Positions 1 to 9,088 are shown, numbered from the stretch's first letter. The stretch is DNA of 57,282 nt from an uncultured Thiodictyon sp. (GCF_903946935.1 NZ_CAJAXH010000276.1:1-57282), one strand, 5' to 3'. The notes: generated by a model from the sequence alone, not told the origin. Numbers and translations are program-made.

Positions 1-333
1 CGCAAACCGACTTCAAGCGAAACACAGGTTTATATTGCATCCGGACGCTTGCTTCTTCGGCAGATCTGCAATAATCAAACGCCGTATTTATTAGCCGTTA
101 AGTAAGCCTCTATCTCAAAATGGTTCTTAGACAGCCTCTGAGGCAAAGGCATAGCGCCATGCTGGTCACATTTGAGTGCAAAGATGTTGAGAGTCGACGC
201 TGCGTACACACGGTATCACCTAAATGGTAACCGCTCCCTTGAGTGGCAGCGAGGTTCAAGCGCGCGAGCTGTTTGAACGAGGCAAGCGTGGAGTCGGCTT
301 TGATGGATTCGTCGAAGCGCACCACTGGCGGCC
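1..333. other. no recognisable gene
   Basis: I see no convincing gene here. A 75-codon minus-strand frame (337 to 110) has no recognisable motif and overlaps the end of the kinase gene. The stretch is AT-richer than its neighbours. Confidence 0.5.
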
Positions 334-1203
334 TCAAAGTTCTTTGCGGATGGCCTGCAATTCTTTCAGGCGCGCCTTATCGACGGTCGGATAACTCATC
401 CCGAGTTCCTTCATGGTGTCGAGGATGATCTGGGAAACGATCAGCCGCGCATTCTTCTTGTCGTCGGCGGGAACGACATACCAGGGCGCGTGAGCGGTGC
501 TGGTTGCGTTCAGACACGCCTCATACGCTTCCATGTAATCATCCCAGCGCTTGCGCTCGCGCACGTCCGCCAGGCTGAACTTCCAGTTCTTGTCCGGCTC
601 ATCGATTCGGTCCAGAAATCGTTCTCGTTGCTCTTCCTTCGACAGGTGGAGAAAGAATTTGATGATCCGGGTGCCGTTGCGGTGGAGATGCTCCTCGAAG
701 TCCACGATGGACTGATAGCGCTCCTCCCAAATGGCCTGCTTGGAGATTAACCCTTCCGGCAGCCCCTGGCTGCGCAGTATTTCCGGATGCACGCGAACGA
801 CGAGCACTTCTTCGTAATAGGACCGATTGAAAATACCGATCCGTCCGCGTTCCGGTAGGCGGCAGGTGGTACGCCAAAGAAAATCGTGTTCCAGTTCTTC
901 GGTGCTCGGTTGCTTAAAACTGAACACCTGGCAGCCCTGCGGATTGACGCCGGACATCACGTGCCGGATGGCCCCGTCCTTGCCGGCCGCGTCCATCGCC
1001 TGAAAGATGAGAAGGATCGCATAGCGGTTGGCGGCGTAGTGCTGGCGTTGCAGCTCGCTTAACTCCTGCGTGCCCGCATCGAGCCGTTTGTGGTAGTGTT
1101 TCTTCGACTTGAAGAATCGTTTCACCTGCGTCTGGCGCTCGCTGAGTTTGAACTCTTTTCCAGGCGACGCTTGGAAATCTTCTCGATCGATTTTCATAGT
1201 CAT
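334..1203 (-). CDS. ppk2: polyphosphate kinase 2 family protein (PPK2)
   Basis: 289-residue cytoplasmic kinase of the PPK2 family, which moves phosphate between polyphosphate and nucleotides. The family phosphate-binding loop is clear ([11 protein letters not shown], about residues 67-77). It is followed by the Walker-B-like NRSYYEE segment and an Arg-rich lid ([22 protein letters not shown]). The length is normal for single-domain PPK2 enzymes. The start [10 protein letters not shown] is plausible, with Met1 and Met3 both possible. It lies 68 bp downstream of an HPF-like gene on the same strand, so the pair probably forms a starvation or stress unit. Whether it prefers to make NDP or NTP cannot be read from the sequence. 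Confidence 0.9.
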   Translation of the reverse strand: MTMKIDREDFQASPGKEFKLSERQTQVKRFFKSKKHYHKRLDAGTQELSELQRQHYAANRYAILLIFQAMDAAGKDGAIRHVMSGVNPQGCQVFSFKQPSTEELEHDFLWRTTCRLPERGRIGIFNRSYYEEVLVVRVHPEILRSQGLPEGLISKQAIWEERYQSIVDFEEHLHRNGTRIIKFFLHLSKEEQRERFLDRIDEPDKNWKFSLADVRERKRWDDYMEAYEACLNATSTAHAPWYVVPADDKKNARLIVSQIILDTMKELGMSYPTVDKARLKELQAIRKEL

Positions 1204-1271
1204 GATCTATTAGCTGATGTTACGCAGCGGCCTTCAGGCGTCTGAGCTCACTGAAGGCATGCGCTCTGCCT

Positions 1272-1586
1272 TCAACGGTCACTCAACCGGCCAAGTGTGT
1301 GGTCGAGGGAGCTCCTCAGTTTTTTGGCCGCACCAGCAATCGCCTGGCCTATCGACGCCGCCTCATCCGAAACCGCAATGGGTTGGTGACCCGCGAGGCG
1401 TGCTTCCATCATGCAACGCTTGTCATGGCTCCCGCCCTTATCGCTGTTCTCATCGCTGAGATGCACTTCGACGCGCGTAATGTGCTCCGCCAAGTGGCCG
1501 AGCGTGCATTCCACTGTGGCTTCGGCATGTTCGGCCAGTGCTTCGCGACCTGAGATGTTATGGTCTGTGTTGATTTGGATTTTCAT
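1272..1586 (-). CDS. HPF/RaiA family ribosome-associated protein
   Basis: 104-residue protein resembling short hibernation-promoting factors (sigma-54 modulation protein/RaiA family), which bind the 30S decoding region in stationary phase. Visible features are the N-terminal strand MKIQINTDHNI, a helix (REALAEHAEATVECTLGHLAEHI), the strand TRVEVHLSDEN and a C-terminal helix (AIAGAAKKLRSSLDHTLGRL). This fits the beta-alpha-beta-beta-beta-alpha fold. There is no C-terminal dimerisation domain, so it is the short form. It is upstream of, and codirectional with, the PPK2 gene. The family call rests on overall pattern, because the family lacks a catalytic motif. Confidence 0.75.
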   Translation of the reverse strand: MKIQINTDHNISGREALAEHAEATVECTLGHLAEHITRVEVHLSDENSDKGGSHDKRCMMEARLAGHQPIAVSDEAASIGQAIAGAAKKLRSSLDHTLGRLSDR

Positions 1587-1696
1587 ATTCTGTTCTCTGT
1601 GTTCAACAACGGCAGGTCGCGGCGGCCCCCGTTTTCGTTGGCATTTGAGTGGACTGAACGACCACCAAATTACCGCCTTTGCCCGACACCAAGCCC

Positions 1697-1947
1697 CTAA
1701 ATCATAAAGCGAAGTGTTTTCACGCCGTGGCTGTGGCGCATGGCACTGCCCGAGTTCATGTCGCCGTGAGAGGAGACCGTTTGACGCGGTTCGGTCAAGT
1801 CATCGCTCAACGCATCGGTGATGGTACGCGGCACATCCGGCGCCAGCTCAATTTTATCGAGCGCGTCGCGGTTGCCCTCAAAAACATGCCAATGATCGCT
1901 CGCGGTTCTCTGAACTCTATGCCGAACGAACCCCGTCCTCAGTGCGC
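1697..1947 (-). other. unrecognised reading frame, probably a gene remnant
   Basis: An 84-codon minus-strand frame without an ATG near its beginning ends at a TAG at 1697-1699. Part of it reads HWHVFEGNRDALDKIELAP, with a His/Met-rich tail. The composition is protein-like, but I do not recognise the family and cannot place a start codon. It may be the 3' remnant of a gene whose 5' part was lost. The rest of 1587-2237 shows nothing I can name. Confidence 0.25.
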
Positions 1948-2237
1948 TAGCGAACTAAGAAGGTGCCCGTGCCATTTGTCGCCGGTGGACGGTCAGGGCG
2001 CAGCGGCTACTCGCCGATGAGGTCCGTTCAGTCATCCCAGATCACCGCGTCATGCTTCGTCGCCGAACACGGCGATGCTGGCATCGGTCGTGGTTTCAAG
2101 TGTGATCAGCAGGCGGCTCTCCTAATTCTGCTTCCGTTGTGGTTGGTCCGGACCAACGACACCGGCGCCGCGACGGATCATCTGTGGAGTGAGCCGCCCA
2201 AGATGAGGAGCCGCTTTCCACGCCGCGCTCCTGGCGC

Positions 2238-2396
2238 ATGCAGTCCGGCGCGCTGCATTCGTTCAGCGGAGCCATTGACAACACCTTGCTGGAGGCCTTG
2301 GACTTCGGTCTACTCAGCCCGCCCCACCTGCCGACCTGGTTCGCGGTGGAGGTGGCCCGCGGCTTGCCGCGCCTGGCCGGACACGACAAGGCCTGA
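2238..2396 (+). pseudogene. C-terminal fragment of an unknown protein upstream of the vWA-like remnant
   Basis: A 52-codon open frame (ending TWFAVEVARGLPRLAGHDKA) stops three bases before the ATG of the following vWA-like remnant. That spacing is typical of an operon junction, so this may be the 3' end of the gene that preceded it. Loci of DUF2201/vWA proteins often carry a MoxR-type ATPase upstream, but too little is left to identify it. Upstream sequence in this frame has no coherent protein. Confidence 0.3.
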
Positions 2397-2399
2397 GCC

Positions 2400-2880
2400 A
2401 TGGCCCGCCCGCGTCGCCCCGACCCGGCACAAGATGCCCGTGATGCCGGACTTGCCCTGCTGCGGGAGAAGGCGGTGCTGTTTCCCTTGCTCTGGAATGT
2501 CGCCGGCGATTTCCTCATCAACGCCTGGCTGATCGACATGGGTGTGGGTACGCCGCCCGCGCTGGGCCTGTTGCACGATGTCGCCTTGGCCGCGCGCGCA
2601 AACTCGCCACGCTGCGCGGCCCCGGCCAGCCGGATATCGGAATGCCTGCTGGAGCGCTTTACGCTCAATGGTCGGGGCGGCACCGTATTGCAACCTGGGG
2701 TGGACTGCCTGAGCCGCCTTGCCCAGCGCGGCGAATTCCCCCGGCAGGGGTCCCTTGCTATTGATTACGGATGGCGAGTGCGAAGACGCGGTGGAGATTG
2801 CCTTCGACCGCGCCTTTTTGCTGCCGGAGGGCCGGCGCCTGCCGTTCGTGCCCAAGGGGGAGGTGTTTGCCGTGAAATGA
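2400..2880 (+). pseudogene. decayed DUF2201-like metallopeptidase/vWA protein
   Basis: The N-terminal frame gives MARPRRPDPAQDARDAGLAL and then FPLLWNVAGDFLINAWLIDM, which resembles the WNiAgDyviNxWL helix of DUF2201 putative metallopeptidases. Later GRGGTVLQPGVD and, in another frame from 2752, PLLLITDGECED and LPFVPKGEVF match the C-terminal vWA-like half. The switch from RGEFP to PLLLITDG requires a frameshift near 2735-2750. The intact protein would be about 400 residues or more, so much of the middle is deleted, including any HExxH. It is a clear pseudogene. The family assignment is from memory of the motifs. Confidence 0.55.
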
Positions 2881-2932
2881 AAGGCATGACTCCAGGCGCG
2901 GGCCGGTGATCATCACCCTCGAACGAGCGGTT

Positions 2933-3064
2933 CTCACGCCAAGGCGCCAAGCTAGCCAAGGTCTGTCAAAATGCTATCGGCGTTCGGCGACTCACCCGCA
3001 GGGTGATGCCGATGCTGCGCACATCTTTTTGTTTCTTCGTGGCGTCTTGGCGCCTTGGCGTGAG
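2933..3064. repeat. CCAAGNCG inverted element, copy 1 (full length)
   Basis: About 132 bp bounded by CTCACGCCAAGGCGCCAAG at the left and its inverse (CTTGGCGCCTTGGCGTGAG) at the right. The interior contains ACTCACCCGCAGGGTGATGC, a small palindrome shared with the copy at 17547-17686. It is directly followed by CAACTGCCGGATTTAGGATC, which recurs beside the copies at 12193 and 17547. It has no coding capacity and fits a MITE-like non-autonomous element. The rest of 3065-3336 holds no gene that I can see. Confidence 0.8.
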
Positions 3065-3336
3065 CAACTGCCGGATTTAGGATCACCGACCGCGGTCTCC
3101 CGGTGTATGTCTTCTTGACCATTGAGCCCGTAGGGCGGAGCGCGCAGCGGTTCCGCCATCTTCGGCCTCGGCGTCGGCGCCATGGCGGATCGCCCTGGGG
3201 GCATCCGCCCGACGGCCCTGAGCTGGACTGTTCGACCCCGTTGGGGCCGGTCTGCAACTAGGACTTGCCCCCACGCTTGTGGGAGAATCGGGCTTCGCAG
3301 TCTGTCAACTGAAATCCACGCGGGTGTCGGAGTCCT

Positions 3337-5802
3337 ATGACCGTCAGCAAGAAGACCCTGAGCGAAGACGACATCAGCGTCAAATTCATCGCTCCGGCCC
3401 TGCTCCTGGCCGGTTGGGACGAGCTCACCCAGATCCGCCGCCAGATCTATTTCACCAAGGGCCGGATCATCGTGCGCGGCAAGCTGGTCACCCGCGGCCA
3501 GGGCAAGCGCGCCGACTACATCCTCTACTACGGCGGCATCCCGATCGCGGTGATCGAGGTCAAGGACAATAACCACCCCGTGGCCGCCGGGATGCAACAG
3601 GCGCTCGACTACGCCCTGACGCTCGATGTGCCCTTTGTCTTCGCGACCAACGGCGATGCCTTCGTCTTCCATGACCGCACCGGCCGCAGTGCCCAGCTTG
3701 AGACCCGGCTCGCCCTGAACGCCTTCCCCAGCCCCGCCACACTCTGGGCGCAATACTGCACCTGGAAGGGGCTGGCCCCCGCCCAGCAAGCCATCGTCCT
3801 GCAACCCTACTTTGACGACGGCAGCGGTAAGGAGCCGCGTTACTACCAGCGCACCGCCATCAACCTGACGGTCGAGGCCATCGCCCAGGGCCAGGAGCGC
3901 ATCCTGCTGGTGATGGCCACCGGCACCGGCAAGACCTACACCGCCTTCCAGATTATCTGGCGGCTATGGAAGGCCGGGCGCAAGCAGCGCATCCTGTTTC
4001 TGGCCGACCGCAACGTGCTGATCGACCAGACCATGGTCAACGACTTTCGACCCTTCGGGCCGGTCATGGCAAAACTCAGCACCGATGCCAAGACCATCGA
4101 GCGCGCGGATGGGACGCGCACCCGGCTACCCATCGCGGTGGATAAACACCGGCGCATCGACACCGCCTACGAGGTCTATCTGGGCCTCTACCAGGCCCTC
4201 ACCGGCCCCGAGGAGCGGCAGAAGCTCTTCCGGGAATTCTCCCCCGGCTTCTTCGACCTCATCGTCATCGACGAGTGCCATCGGGGCAGCGCCGCCGAGG
4301 ATTCCGCCTGGCGCGAGATCCTCGACTACTTCAGCAGCGCCACCCAGATCGGCCTCACCGCCACCCCCAAGGAGACCGAGTACGTCTCAAACATCAGCTA
4401 CTTCGGTGAGCCGCTCTTCAGCTACTCACTCAAGCAAGGCATCCGTGACGGCTTTCTGGCCCCTTATAAGGTCATCAAGGTCCACCTGGATGTCGATGTG
4501 GAGGGGTATCGCCCGCGGCCCGATGAGACCGATCTCAACGGCCATGCGATCGAAGACCGTCACTACAACCAAAAGGACTTCGACCGCACGCTGGTCATCG
4601 ACGAGCGCACCCGGCGCGTCGCCAAGTGGGTCTCGGACTATTTGAAGCAAAGCGGCGACCGCTTCCAGAAGACCATCGTCTTCTGCGTCGATACCGAGCA
4701 CGCCGCCCGCATGCGTCAGGCCCTGATCAATGAGAATGCGGACCTGGCCGTGCAGAACAGCCGCTATGTCATGCGCATCACCGGCAACGATCCCGACGGT
4801 CAGGCCCAGCTCGACAACTTCATCGACCCGGAGTCCATCTATCCGGTGATTGTCACCACCTCGCGCCTGCTCTCCACCGGGGTGGATGCCCAGACCTGCC
4901 GCCTGATCGTACTGGATCGGGAGGTCGGCTCCATGACCGAGTTCAAACAGATCCTCGGGCGCGGCGCGCGGGTGCATGAGGACAGCAAGAAATACTATTT
5001 CACCCTGGTCGATTTCCGCAAGGCGACCAATCACTTTGCGGACCCCGACTTCGACGGCGAGCCGGTGCAGATCTACGAGCCCGGCGAGGACGATCCGCCC
5101 CTACCGCCGGATGATGTGCCGCCGGTGGACGAGGGCGAGGACCCCATTCCCCCGCAGCCCGGCGAGGACGAGACGGTGGTGGACAACCCGCAGCCACCGG
5201 ATATCACCCTGCCGCCCGGAGTCGCCGAACCGCCCGCCAAGTATTACATCCAGGGCCGACCGGTCACGGTCCTGGCCGAGCGCGTGGAGTATCTGGACGA
5301 AGACGGTCAACTCGTCACCGAGAGCCTGCGCGACTATTCGCGGCGCGCCATCCGCGGCCAGTATGCGAGTCTCGACCAATTCCTGCGCCGCTGGCGCTCC
5401 ACGCAGCGCAAGGAGGTCATCATCGCTGAACTGGCCGCGGAAGGGCTGTTGCTCGACCCCTTGATGGACGAGGTGGGCCGCGAGCTGGACCCCTTCGACC
5501 TGATCTGTCACATCGCCTTCGACCAGCCCCCGCTCACCCGCCGCGAGCGCGCCGGCAAGCTCAAACAGGGCAGCGTGTTCACCAAGTACGGCCCCCAGGC
5601 CCGCGCCGTGCTGGAGGCGCTGCTGGCCAAGTACCAGGATGAAGGGATCGTCGGCGGGCTCGACAACGTTCGCGTACTGGAGATCCCCCCCTTCAGCGCG
5701 ATGGGCACACCGTTGCAACTCGTCAAGCAATTCGGCAACAAGGCCGGCTTTGAGCAAGCCGTCCATGAACTACAGGCCGCGCTCTATGCGGATGTGGCAT
5801 GA
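3337..5802 (+). CDS. hsdR: type I restriction enzyme R subunit (EcoEI-like HsdR)
   Basis: 821-residue ATP-dependent translocase/nuclease of a type I R-M system. The N-terminal HSDR_N nuclease has RADYILYYGGIPIAVIEVKD with the D...ExK residues near 58-76. Superfamily 2 helicase motifs follow: Walker A ATGTGKT about residue 194, DECH about 311 and LTATPKE. The C-terminal region (RPVTVLAERVEYLDEDG through RRWRSTQRKEVI) resembles the EcoEI_R_C domain, placing it with type IB-like enzymes. A GGAG sits 7 bases before the ATG. Residues about 585-640 form a Pro/Glu/Asp-rich linker. It appears intact. It begins the locus with hsdM (6544) and hsdS (10406), separated by accessory genes and repeats. Confidence 0.95.
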   Translation: MTVSKKTLSEDDISVKFIAPALLLAGWDELTQIRRQIYFTKGRIIVRGKLVTRGQGKRADYILYYGGIPIAVIEVKDNNHPVAAGMQQALDYALTLDVPFVFATNGDAFVFHDRTGRSAQLETRLALNAFPSPATLWAQYCTWKGLAPAQQAIVLQPYFDDGSGKEPRYYQRTAINLTVEAIAQGQERILLVMATGTGKTYTAFQIIWRLWKAGRKQRILFLADRNVLIDQTMVNDFRPFGPVMAKLSTDAKTIERADGTRTRLPIAVDKHRRIDTAYEVYLGLYQALTGPEERQKLFREFSPGFFDLIVIDECHRGSAAEDSAWREILDYFSSATQIGLTATPKETEYVSNISYFGEPLFSYSLKQGIRDGFLAPYKVIKVHLDVDVEGYRPRPDETDLNGHAIEDRHYNQKDFDRTLVIDERTRRVAKWVSDYLKQSGDRFQKTIVFCVDTEHAARMRQALINENADLAVQNSRYVMRITGNDPDGQAQLDNFIDPESIYPVIVTTSRLLSTGVDAQTCRLIVLDREVGSMTEFKQILGRGARVHEDSKKYYFTLVDFRKATNHFADPDFDGEPVQIYEPGEDDPPLPPDDVPPVDEGEDPIPPQPGEDETVVDNPQPPDITLPPGVAEPPAKYYIQGRPVTVLAERVEYLDEDGQLVTESLRDYSRRAIRGQYASLDQFLRRWRSTQRKEVIIAELAAEGLLLDPLMDEVGRELDPFDLICHIAFDQPPLTRRERAGKLKQGSVFTKYGPQARAVLEALLAKYQDEGIVGGLDNVRVLEIPPFSAMGTPLQLVKQFGNKAGFEQAVHELQAALYADVA

Positions 5803-5811
5803 AGAAAGAGT

Positions 5812-5885
5812 CTCACGCCAGGGCGCAAAGAGGTCTCACGCCAAGGCGTAAAGAAAGTCTCACGCCAAGGCGCCAAGACGCCAAG
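5812..5885. repeat. CCAAGNCG element, tandem left-end fragments
   Basis: Three successive left-end units (CTCACGCCAGGGCGCAAAG, CTCACGCCAAGGCGTAAAG, CTCACGCCAAGGCGCCAAG) lie directly after the hsdR stop codon, followed by an AAGAAAG-rich tail. No matching right end is nearby. This looks like repeated insertion or slippage of the same element family. Confidence 0.7.
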
Positions 5886-5963
5886 AAAGAAAGAAGGAAA
5901 GAAGGAATCGAATGAAAATGCACCCACGAAAGCTGTTATCGCTCAGATCATTGGTGATCGCCC

Positions 5964-6314
5964 GTGTTAACAAGGCAGGCATTTGCATTCTTGGCGCCTG
6001 GGCTTCTGGAAAGCGTTTATGAGCGGGTGCTCGCTTACGAGTTGGAGCGACGTGGATGTTTCGTGCAGACACAGGTAGGCATGCCGATCATTTATGAGGA
6101 GATGGTTTTTGAGGAGGGCTTCCGTGCGGACCTGATCGCCGGCCGGCGCGTGATTGTCGAAATAAAATCGGTCGAGCACCTGCTGCCAGTTCACAGCAAG
6201 CAACTGCTGACCTACTTGCGAATATCCGGCCTACGGGTTGGCCTGCTGGTCAACTTCGGGGAAGCGCTCATGAAAACTGGCATCCATCGGATCATCAACA
6301 ATCGCGCGGGTTAG
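5964..6314 (+). CDS. GxxExxY protein (PD-(D/E)XK-like fold), N-terminus shortened
   Basis: 116-residue protein of the GxxExxY family (TIGR04256-type). The name motif is in APGLLESVYERVLAYELERRG (residues about 11-31). The acidic core FRADLIAGRRVIVEIKSVE (D, then ExK) fits the PD-(D/E)XK nuclease superfamily, and HSKQLLTYLRISGLRVGLLVNFG is the family C-terminus. Usual members begin about 10-15 residues earlier with a helix containing AAF..H..LGPG. Here the codons before QAFAFLAP run into a stop, so the 5' end is probably damaged. Molecular role is unknown. It sits between hsdR and hsdM, with repeats on both sides, and may simply be a passenger. Confidence 0.7.
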   Translation: MLTRQAFAFLAPGLLESVYERVLAYELERRGCFVQTQVGMPIIYEEMVFEEGFRADLIAGRRVIVEIKSVEHLLPVHSKQLLTYLRISGLRVGLLVNFGEALMKTGIHRIINNRAG

Positions 6315-6396
6315 GAGGAAGATGGTCTCACGCCAAGCAGCCAATAAGCCAAGACCCAGATAAAGAGAAGATATGTGGACTTACATCGGGAAATTG

Positions 6397-6526
6397 CTCA
6401 CGCCAAGACGCCAAGGCGCCAAGAAATACAATAGGCTAGACCCACTGTCCGGATTGCCCGCCGGGTGATGATTCCAGCGCGGATAACGCACTGAAAAACC
6501 TTGGCGTCTTGGCGTCTTGGCGTGAG
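6397..6526. repeat. CCAAGNCG inverted element, copy 2 (full length)
   Basis: About 130 bp with left end CTCACGCCAAGACGCCAAGG and right end CTTGGCGTCTTGGCGTGAG. The interior has GCCCGCCGGGTGATGATTCC, comparable to the interior hairpins of the other full copies. A further partial left end (CTCACGCCAAGCAGCCAA) lies at about 6327. The right end stops about 17 bases before the hsdM start, so it separates hsdM from any upstream promoter. Confidence 0.8.
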
Positions 6527-6543
6527 ACTCTTAATTTGACCCA

Positions 6544-8013
6544 GTGACACACTCTATGTCAGCAAGAACGACCGTTAAATCCATTCAGGACATCATGCGC
6601 CAGGATGTCGGCGTCGATGGCGACGCCCAGCGCCTCTCCCAGCTCTGCTGGATGTTCTTTCTCAAGATCATCGACGACCAGGACCAGGAACTGGAGATGA
6701 TGCGCGACGACTACCGCTCGCCCATCCCCGAGCGCCTGCAATGGCGCGCCTGGGCGGCCGACCCGGAGGGGCGCACCGGCGATGCGCTGCTCGGCTTTAT
6801 CAACGACGACCTCTTTCCCTCACTCAAGGGACTCCCCGCGCTAGGCGCCTATGCCAACCGCGCCCGGGTGGTGCGGGCGGTCTTCGAGGACGCCTACAAC
6901 TATATGAAGTCGGGCCAACTCCTGCGCCAGGTGGTCAACAAGATCAGTGGCGTGGACTTCAACGACCTGTTCGAGCGTAAGCATTTCGGCGACATCTACG
7001 AGCAGTTGCTCAACGACCTGCAAAGCGCCGGCAATGCCGGTGAGTATTACACCCCCCGTGCCGTCACCGGCTTCGTCGTCGGCCGTATCGACCCCCGGCC
7101 GGGCGAGATTCTCTATGATCCCGCCTGCGGCACCGGCGGCTTTCTGACCTGCGCCATTCGCCATATGCGTGAGCACTATGTGAAGCGACCCGAGGACGAG
7201 CAGGCACTGCAAGCCGGGTTGCGCGCCATGGAGAAGAAGCAACTGCCGCACATGCTCTGCGTCACCAACCTGCTGCTGCACGGTATCGAGGACCCGAGCT
7301 TCGTGCGCCACGACAACACATTGGCCCGGCCCTATATCAGCTATGGTAAGGACGACCGGGTTGACATCATCGTCTCCAATTCCCCCTTCGGCGGTAAAGA
7401 GGAGGACGGCATCGAGTCCAACTTCCCGGCCCAGTTCCGCACCAAAGAGACCGCGGACCTCTTCCTTGCATTATTCATCCGGCTACTCAAGCCGGGCGGT
7501 CGCGCCGGCATCGTCCTGCCCGACGGCAGCCTGTTCGGCGAGGGGGTCAAGACCAGGCTGAAAGAGCACCTGCTTGAAGAATGCAACCTGCACACCATCG
7601 TGCGCCTGCCCAACAGCGTCTTCAAACCCTACGCCAGCATCGGCACCAATCTGCTCTTCTTCGAGAAGGGTGAGCCGACGCGGGAGGTCTGGTTCTATGA
7701 GCACCCGATCCCCGCCGGTCAGAAGGCCTATTCCATGACGCGCCCCATCAGGGTGGAGCACTTCCAGGGCTGTGTGGACTGGTGGGGCGGCGCCGAGCGG
7801 ATCGGCCGGCAGGAGACCGAGCAGGCCTGGCGGGTAGACATCGACGCGATCAAGGCGCGCGGTTATAACCTGGACTGCAAAAACCCGCATACCGTGGCCG
7901 ACGACCACGGCGACCCGGAGGAACTGCTGGCCAAGCTGGAGCAGGATGAACAAAGGGCCGCCGGGCTGCGCGATCAGTTGAAGGGCATATTGGCCGAGGC
8001 GTTGTTGCGATGA
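6544..8013 (+). CDS. hsdM: type I DNA methyltransferase M subunit (HsdM)
   Basis: 489-residue N6-adenine methyltransferase subunit. The N-terminal helical bundle (MRQDVGVDGDAQRLSQLCWMFFLKIID) is typical of HsdM. The SAM-binding motif I is DPACGTGGF (about residues 192-200), and YEQLLNDLQSAGNAGEYYTPRAV is the family region before it. Catalytic motif IV reads NSPFGG (about 279-284) rather than the canonical NPPFGG. GTG at 6544 or ATG at 6556 could start translation, and neither has a strong ribosome site. The stop overlaps the fic start (ATGA), implying coupling. A partial, frameshifted copy of its last 288 bases lies at 9452-9729. Confidence 0.93.
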   Translation: MTHSMSARTTVKSIQDIMRQDVGVDGDAQRLSQLCWMFFLKIIDDQDQELEMMRDDYRSPIPERLQWRAWAADPEGRTGDALLGFINDDLFPSLKGLPALGAYANRARVVRAVFEDAYNYMKSGQLLRQVVNKISGVDFNDLFERKHFGDIYEQLLNDLQSAGNAGEYYTPRAVTGFVVGRIDPRPGEILYDPACGTGGFLTCAIRHMREHYVKRPEDEQALQAGLRAMEKKQLPHMLCVTNLLLHGIEDPSFVRHDNTLARPYISYGKDDRVDIIVSNSPFGGKEEDGIESNFPAQFRTKETADLFLALFIRLLKPGGRAGIVLPDGSLFGEGVKTRLKEHLLEECNLHTIVRLPNSVFKPYASIGTNLLFFEKGEPTREVWFYEHPIPAGQKAYSMTRPIRVEHFQGCVDWWGGAERIGRQETEQAWRVDIDAIKARGYNLDCKNPHTVADDHGDPEELLAKLEQDEQRAAGLRDQLKGILAEALLR

Positions 8014-9047
8014 GCCCGTACCGGCCGCCGCTGACCATCACGCCGGAGATCCTGGCGTTGGTGGAGCAGATCGGCGAGACACTCGGGCGTTGGTCCGTGA
8101 CCGCAGAGCCCGACTTGCCTCTGCATCTGCGGCGAGACAATCGCATCCGCACCATCCACGCCTCCTTGGCCATCGAGAACAACAGCCTGAGTCTTGAACA
8201 GGTGTCAGCAATATTGGACGGCAAGCGGGTATTGGGCCTGCCGCGTGAGATCCAGGAGGTGAGAAACGCCTTCGCGGCCTTCGACCATCTGCCCGGCTGG
8301 AGCCCGACCTCGCTCGATGATCTCCTGGCTGCACACGCCATCTTGATGGGCGGGCTCATGGATGACGCCGGGCGCTTTCGGACCGGTGGTGTAGGTATCT
8401 ATCGCGGCGAGACGCTGATCCACATGGCCCCACCCGCCAGCCGGGTCGCAACCTTGATGCAGGACCTGCTGGCCTGGCTTGCGCGTGGCGAACTGCATCC
8501 ATTGGTCGCCAGTTGCGTGTTTCATTATGAGTTCGAGTTCATCCACCCCTTCGCGGACGGAAACGGGCGCCTGGGGCGTTTTTGGCAAACCCGGATATTG
8601 AGTGCATGGCGACCGATTCTGGCTTTCCTTCCGGTGGAGACCGTCGTCCACGACCGGCAGGATGACTATTACCAGTCCTTGGCCGAGGCCGATCAGTGCG
8701 CCGAGTCCACGCCCTTCGTGGCCTTCATGCTGCAAGCCCTGCTCACGGCCATGGCGCAAGCCGTCGTTGCCGATCTGCCGACCGATCAAGTCACCGATCA
8801 GGCCAGCGACCAGGCCAGCGACCAGGTTCGTCAATTGCTGGCGGTCTTCCGGGGCGATGAATCGCTCAAGACCAGCCAACTGCTGGAGCGGCTCGGCCTC
8901 CAGCACCGCCCGACCTTCAGAAAGAACTATCTCGGCCCCGCGCTGGCCGGCGGCTGGATCAGCATGACCCAGCCGGAGGCCCCCAGCAGCCCGACCCAGA
9001 AATATCGCCTGACGGCCTTGGGACTGAAGGTGTCCGGGGTGGTATGA
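8010..9047 (+). CDS. Fic family protein (AMP-transferase fold) with winged-helix tail
   Basis: 345-residue Fic-domain protein. The catalytic motif IHPFADGNGRLGRFW (about residues 177-191) matches HxFx(D/E)GNGRxxR exactly, so it should be competent to AMPylate or otherwise modify a target hydroxyl. An N-terminal SLAIENN (about 53-59) matches the (S/T)xxxE(G/N) self-inhibitory helix of class II Fic proteins, so no separate antitoxin is needed. A short repeated spacer (TDQVTDQASDQASDQ, about 252-266) precedes a C-terminal winged-helix-like region. It overlaps hsdM by 4 bases. Fic genes are common in type I R-M loci. The target is unknown. Confidence 0.9.
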   Translation: MSPYRPPLTITPEILALVEQIGETLGRWSVTAEPDLPLHLRRDNRIRTIHASLAIENNSLSLEQVSAILDGKRVLGLPREIQEVRNAFAAFDHLPGWSPTSLDDLLAAHAILMGGLMDDAGRFRTGGVGIYRGETLIHMAPPASRVATLMQDLLAWLARGELHPLVASCVFHYEFEFIHPFADGNGRLGRFWQTRILSAWRPILAFLPVETVVHDRQDDYYQSLAEADQCAESTPFVAFMLQALLTAMAQAVVADLPTDQVTDQASDQASDQVRQLLAVFRGDESLKTSQLLERLGLQHRPTFRKNYLGPALAGGWISMTQPEAPSSPTQKYRLTALGLKVSGVV

Positions 9048-9056
9048 AGATGTTTT

Positions 9057-9088
9057 TCACGCCAAGGCGCCAAGTACGCCAAGAAGAC
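9057..9088. repeat. CCAAGNCG element, left-end fragment
   Basis: TCACGCCAAGGCGCCAAGTA followed by CGCCAAGAAGACAAAG, immediately after the fic stop codon. No right end is found before the next gene remnant. Between here and 9345 I see no gene. Confidence 0.65.

Noticed and set aside
110-337. A 75-codon minus-strand frame at the window start
   Set aside because: No motif, overlap with the PPK2 end, and no ribosome site.
5812-5885. Repeated CCAAG units looking like a small CRISPR array
   Set aside because: The units are contiguous, vary in length, have no unique spacers of constant size, and recur as dispersed inverted elements. No cas genes are present.
5990-6012. CTTGGCGCCTGGG in the GxxExxY gene as another element end
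   Set aside because: It encodes the conserved APGLLES part of the family and is expected from the protein sequence. The resemblance is chance.
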